Source: UBA11136 sp964482135
GTDB taxonomy: Bacteria; Pseudomonadota; Alphaproteobacteria; UBA11136
NCBI GenBank assembly: GCA_964482135.1
Contig: CAYZWF010000049.1
Location: forward strand, 1 to 12,766
Direction: 5' to 3'
Length of the DNA stretch: 12,766 nucleotides
A program made the position numbers and the translations under genes. Positions 10,170 to 12,766 of the stretch are shown piece after piece (the stretch's first letter is position 1; each line of letters starts with the position of its first letter). The notes beneath the pieces were generated by a model. It searched no databases and was not told where the DNA came from. It saw only the letters and a program-made list of their open reading frames with translations.

Positions 10170-10733
10170 ATGGGTAAAAGAGGACGGCCAACAATCAATG
10201 ATGACAGCCTCCTTAGAGAAGTCGCCGAGATTCTTGTTGCTGGTAAGGCTCGCTTCCCAAGAGGTGCCATCGTCAAGGTTGTGGGAAGCGACAATGATTC
10301 GAAAATCCGACGTTTGCAACGTAAGTGGCGGTTGTATCGCGTTAAATTCTTAAATGAGGCCCGGAAGGCGAAGCAAAACGACGAGAATAATTTGGGTGTT
10401 CGTATAAATCCTCTCAACCCATCTGCACTAAGAGCATTTGAAGATGCATTTAATCCACCTGCACTAAGAGCATTAGCAGAAGCACTTAATCCGCCAGCGT
10501 TAAAAGCGTTAAACGACACATTCATATCTTTAAGTAATCTCCAGCCGAACTTCGATCCATTTCGGGAATCACGGCAGATCGTAGACCAACTCCAGGAAAC
10601 ACTGAACATCGCGAACCAGTTTCGGGAAACACAGAGTTTCGTGGACCAGTTTCGGGAAACACAGAAGGTCTCGAACCAGTTCCAAGATACGGTTCTGGGC
10701 ATCAGCTTTCCATCATCCCCAGGAACCGCGTGA
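10170..10733 (+). CDS. Uncharacterised AT-hook-like protein with two families of peptide repeats, inserted between carB and carA
   Basis: I do not recognise this 187-residue protein. Three parts can be seen. Residues 1-70 are basic and probably helical; they open with GKRGRP, an AT-hook-like core, and include SKIRRLQRKWRLYR (44-57), so DNA binding is likely. Residues 83-118 hold three 12-residue repeats of the type NPPALRALAEAL. Residues 131-174 hold four 10-residue repeats of the type FRETQxxxxQ plus a partial fifth, probably a long amphipathic helix or multimerising rod. The last residues (VLGISFPSSPGTA) are mostly encoded antisense to the end of carA, a 32-bp convergent overlap. The gene is AT-rich (24 G+C in the 60 bases 10381-10440, against 42 of 60 at 7321-7380 in carB), which suggests acquisition by transfer. 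It has a good ribosome binding site. It could be a nucleoid-associated or regulatory protein, or a selfish or decaying insert. Confidence 0.8.
   Translation: MGKRGRPTINDDSLLREVAEILVAGKARFPRGAIVKVVGSDNDSKIRRLQRKWRLYRVKFLNEARKAKQNDENNLGVRINPLNPSALRAFEDAFNPPALRALAEALNPPALKALNDTFISLSNLQPNFDPFRESRQIVDQLQETLNIANQFRETQSFVDQFRETQKVSNQFQDTVLGISFPSSPGTA
10416..10523 (+). repeat. Three 36-bp tandem repeats within the AT-rich gene
   Basis: Units 10416-10451, 10452-10487 and 10488-10523 encode NPSALRAFEDAF, NPPALRALAEAL and NPPALKALNDTF. The first two share the stretch CTGCACTAAGAGCATT at DNA level, while the third has drifted at many synonymous positions. This suggests one older and one more recent duplication, with selection on the peptide. 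Confidence 0.85.
10560..10691 (+). repeat. 30-bp tandem repeats (4 units plus a partial fifth)
   Basis: Units of exactly 30 bases start at 10560, 10590, 10620 and 10650, with a 12-base remnant at 10680. They encode FRESRQIVDQ, LQETLNIANQ, FRETQSFVDQ, FRETQKVSNQ and FQDT. The third and fourth units share TTTCGGGAAACACAGA, so their duplication looks recent. The frame is kept throughout. The array stops about 10 bases before the carA stop codon. Confidence 0.88.
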
Positions 10734-11961
10734 ACAGGTAATGGGCGTCATGGGGGCCGGGTGAGGCTTCCGGGTGGTACTGCACCGAAAACACCGGCTT
10801 GCCCTCCAGCTTGAGCCCTTCCAGCGAGCCGTCGAACAGCGACAGATGGGTCGCCGTCACGCCCCCCGGCAGGGTCTCGCCATCCACCACGAAGCCGTGA
10901 TTCTGGCTGGTGATCTCCACCTTGCCGGTCTCCAGGTCTTTTACCGGATGATTGGCGCCGCGATGGCCGTGATGCATCTTTTGGGTCGTCGCGCCCAGCG
11001 CCAAAGCCAACATCTGGTGGCCCAAGCAAATTCCGAACACGGGCAAGCCGCTGGCCACAAGTTCCCTGATCACCGGCACGGCGTAGTCTCCGGTGGCCGC
11101 GGGATCGCCGGGACCGTTGGAGAGAAAGATGCCGTCGGGCTTCGCGGCCAGAATATCCGCCGCACTGGCCGCCGCCGGGACCACGGTGACCCGGCACCCC
11201 AGATCGGCGAGACAGCGCAGGATATTGCGCTTGGCCCCGAAATCCATGGCCACCACGTGGAACTTGGGGTCCGTCATTGTGCCGTGGCCGCGCCCCAGCG
11301 CCCAGCGCGTCTCGTCCCATTCAAAGGCCGCCCCGCAGGTCACTTCACAGGCGAGATCGAGACCTTCCATGGAGGGCGCGTCGGCCGCCCGGGCACGAAG
11401 CGCGTCGAGATCGAATTTCCCTCCCTCGAATTTTCCGCTTGGATCATGGGCCACCACGCCGTTCACCGCGCCCTTCTCGCGCAGGCGCCGCGTCAGGCGG
11501 CGGGTATCCACCCCGGTCACCGCGATGAGGCCCTGCGCCTCGAGCCATTGATCCAGATCACTGGTGGCGCGGAAATTGGCGGCTTGCGTGATGGAGGCGC
11601 GCAGCACCAGACCGCGCGCGGCGGGAACGCGGGTCTCCATGTCTTCGTCATTGGCGCCGGTATTGCCGATATGGGGAAAGGTGAAACAGATCACCTGTCC
11701 GGCATAGGAAGGATCGGTGAGGATTTCCTGATAGCCGGTCATGGAGGTATTGAAACAGAGCTCGCCCACCGAAACCCCGGCCGCCCCCGCGCCATGGCCG
11801 GCGAACACCGCGCCATCGGCCAGCACCAGCACAGCCGTTGCAGTGGTGGTGGCGGTTTTCTTTTTCGATTCGGGGGATGGGGACGGCGACTCCTGCGAAG
11901 ACTCCCCCCCTTTACGCGCGTTGGCGCGCCGTGGGGCGGACCTCGGGGGAGGTGACGTCAT
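10702..11961 (-). CDS. carA: Carbamoyl-phosphate synthase small (glutamine amidotransferase) subunit
   Basis: The small subunit hydrolyses glutamine and channels ammonia to CarB. The 419-residue product has the CarA N-terminal domain (GELCFNTSMTGYQEILTDPS at 66-85, FTFPHIGNTG at 93-102) and a class I glutamine amidotransferase domain: SNGPGDP at 281-287, the nucleophile Cys312 in GICLGHQ, and the His396/Glu398 pair in YHPEASPGPHD. It starts at ATG 11961, with AGGA about 11 bases upstream. About 40 residues of Ser/Pro/Lys/Thr-rich low-complexity sequence precede the usual beginning (ATAVLVLADG), making it longer than the E. coli protein of 382; no ATG lies closer. The 3' end overlaps the convergent AT-rich gene by 32 bp. 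A predicted promoter lies at 12021-12049. Confidence 0.97.
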   Translation of the reverse strand: MTSPPPRSAPRRANARKGGESSQESPSPSPESKKKTATTTATAVLVLADGAVFAGHGAGAAGVSVGELCFNTSMTGYQEILTDPSYAGQVICFTFPHIGNTGANDEDMETRVPAARGLVLRASITQAANFRATSDLDQWLEAQGLIAVTGVDTRRLTRRLREKGAVNGVVAHDPSGKFEGGKFDLDALRARAADAPSMEGLDLACEVTCGAAFEWDETRWALGRGHGTMTDPKFHVVAMDFGAKRNILRCLADLGCRVTVVPAAASAADILAAKPDGIFLSNGPGDPAATGDYAVPVIRELVASGLPVFGICLGHQMLALALGATTQKMHHGHRGANHPVKDLETGKVEITSQNHGFVVDGETLPGGVTATHLSLFDGSLEGLKLEGKPVFSVQYHPEASPGPHDAHYLFTRFLGMMES

Positions 11962-11987
11962 GGGCGGCTGATCCTGTGAAGGCGTCT

Positions 11988-12005
11988 CCGCCCCGTTGAG
12001 GGCGG
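11988..12005 (-). other. Small GC hairpin in the carA leader
   Basis: CCGCCC and GGGCGG form a 6-bp stem with a 6-base loop, between the predicted carA promoter and the start codon. No T-run follows on the minus strand, so it is not an intrinsic terminator. It may influence translation of carA or simply reflect GC-rich DNA. Confidence 0.25.
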
Positions 12006-12020
12006 CAGTGATTGGCGCGA

Positions 12021-12049
12021 TTGATAAGCAAATACCGTGCCGCCGTCAA
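12021..12049 (-). promoter_or_regulatory. Predicted carA promoter
   Basis: On the minus strand TTGACG (12049-12044), preceded by C to give the CTTGAC often seen at -35 in alphaproteobacteria, is followed by a 17-base spacer and TATCAA (12026-12021). Matches are 5 of 6 and 4 of 6. The leader would be about 53 bases. Confidence 0.5.
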
Positions 12050-12070
12050 GTCGGAAATTTATTAAAAAGC

Positions 12071-12080
12071 AATTTAAATT
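12071..12080. promoter_or_regulatory. AT-rich palindrome between the divergent carA and yqeY promoters
   Basis: AATTTAAATT is a perfect 10-base palindrome in an AT-rich tract (about 12055-12100) between the two predicted divergent promoters. It could be a regulator binding site or an upstream element for either promoter. A short AT palindrome is also easily produced by chance. Confidence 0.25.
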
Positions 12081-12105
12081 CAATGGTTTATCAAAAAAAT
12101 CCCGT

Positions 12106-12134
12106 TTGCACTCGGCACCTACTTGCTGTAGGGT
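12106..12134 (+). promoter_or_regulatory. Predicted promoter of the GatB/YqeY gene
   Basis: TTGCAC (12106-12111), a 17-base spacer and TAGGGT (12129-12134) match 4 of 6 and 3 of 6 consensus positions. Transcription would begin near 12141, about 33 bases before the start codon. Confidence 0.35.
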
Positions 12135-12173
12135 CGCCGATTGTCCTGAAATCCACCACTTACGTTTCCCGCC

Positions 12174-12629
12174 ATGCTGCGTACGCGCCTCAATGATGAG
12201 CTCAAACTGGCCGTCAAGTCCAAGGATGAGTACCGCAAAGCCACTCTGCGGCTGATCCTGGCGGCGCTCAAGGACCGTGACATTGCCGCCAAATCCAAGG
12301 GCCATGCGGAAGGCATCAGCGACGATGAACTTCTCGAGATGCTTCAGACCATGGTCAAACAGCGCGCCGACAGCATCGAACTCTATCGCAAGGGCGGACG
12401 CATGGACCTGGCGCAGCGTGAATCACAGGAAACTGACGTCATCCGCAGCTTCCTTCCCGAGCCGTTGAGCCAGGAAGAAACCGAGGCCGCGGTCAAACAG
12501 GTGATCACCGATGTGGGCGCCAGCGGATTAAAGGACATGGGACGGACCATGACGGCATTGCGCAAACAATATGCGGGCCGCATGGATTTCAAGATAGCGA
12601 GCACCACCGTCAAGGCCCATCTGGGCTGA
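12174..12629 (+). CDS. GatB/YqeY domain-containing protein
   Basis: This is a small cytoplasmic protein of the YqeY family, related to the C-terminal tRNA-binding domain of the GatB subunit of Asp/Glu-tRNA amidotransferase; its own function is not established. The 151-residue length and the pattern fit the family: MLRTRLNDELKLAVKSKD at the N terminus, RLILAALKDRDIA (26-38), a helical middle with QTMVKQRADSIELY, the QESQETDVIRSFLPEPLS-like link and a C-terminal GLKDMGRTMTALRKQYAGRMD block. The start is ATG 12174; no clear Shine-Dalgarno sequence precedes it. It is divergent from carA. In many alphaproteobacteria the gene lies between carA and dnaG/rpoD, but the few codons of the next gene here do not look like DnaG. 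Confidence 0.93.
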   Translation: MLRTRLNDELKLAVKSKDEYRKATLRLILAALKDRDIAAKSKGHAEGISDDELLEMLQTMVKQRADSIELYRKGGRMDLAQRESQETDVIRSFLPEPLSQEETEAAVKQVITDVGASGLKDMGRTMTALRKQYAGRMDFKIASTTVKAHLG

Positions 12630-12723
12630 GCCCCCTTGCCGCGCTAGACGGCATTGGAGCGGCGGACGGAACGCAAGGAACGAGAGGACCAAGAGCGGTT
12701 CAGGGCTGATAAGGAGCAATTTG

Positions 12724-12766
12724 ATGGAAACGAATCGGTTCATTCGGGTAGGCGCGGCGCGCGGCG
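12724..12766 (+). CDS. Start of an unidentified gene, cut by the window edge
   Basis: An ATG at 12724 follows AAGGAG at a spacing of seven bases, the best ribosome binding site in the window. The 14 codons present read METNRFIRVGAARG with no stop. This is too little to name a family. It does not match the usual N terminus of DNA primase, which I would have expected after yqeY in this lineage. It lies 94 bp after the YqeY stop, and no terminator with a T-run is seen between, so co-transcription is possible. Confidence 0.5.
   Translation, partial: METNRFIRVGAARG

Noticed and set aside
10142..10702. A 186-codon minus-strand frame opposite the repeat gene, starting at the carA stop
   Set aside because: Its Trp/Ser/Cys-rich repeats are simply the complement of the plus-strand repeats. 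The plus-strand reading has the good ribosome binding site and a sensible composition.
12637..12653. Possible hairpin after yqeY (TGCCG with CGGCA)
   Set aside because: It has only a 5-bp stem with a 7-base loop and no T-run, so it does not qualify as a terminator.

Overview
The window looks like chromosomal DNA of a GC-rich alphaproteobacterium, probably Rhodospirillales-like. The evidence is the cluster carA - carB - greA - ELM1-family gene - trxB on the minus strand, with a GatB/YqeY gene divergent from carA, plus predicted promoters with TTGACG -35 boxes. No phage, IS, CRISPR, tRNA or rRNA is visible. One 100-N assembly gap (1602-1701) cuts the 5' end of a porin gene.

Layout from left to right: a 34-bp inverted repeat at the window edge; a porin-like outer-membrane protein with an N-terminal coiled coil (minus); a 280-bp AT-rich intergenic stretch; trxB (minus); an uncharacterised 644-residue protein ending 13 bp before trxB (minus); an ELM1/DUF1022 protein (minus); greA with its own promoter and an odd repeat-bearing leader (minus); carB (minus); a visibly AT-rich 683-bp island carrying one plus-strand gene; carA (minus); a divergent promoter region; a GatB/YqeY-domain gene (plus); and the first 14 codons of another plus-strand gene with a strong ribosome binding site.

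Most genes are housekeeping: carbamoyl phosphate synthesis (CarA and CarB), transcript cleavage (GreA), thioredoxin recycling (TrxB) and a YqeY protein thought to be linked to tRNA amidation. The most unusual locus lies between carA and carB. It is a 187-codon gene in the opposite orientation, AT-rich, with an AT-hook-like N terminus followed by three 12-residue repeats and four-plus 10-residue repeats. Its last 10 codons and stop run antisense over the end of carA. It splits the two subunit genes of one enzyme, and an AT-rich region with divergent promoter-like boxes separates it from carB. I do not recognise its family. The second least-explained gene is the 644-residue protein apparently coupled to trxB.
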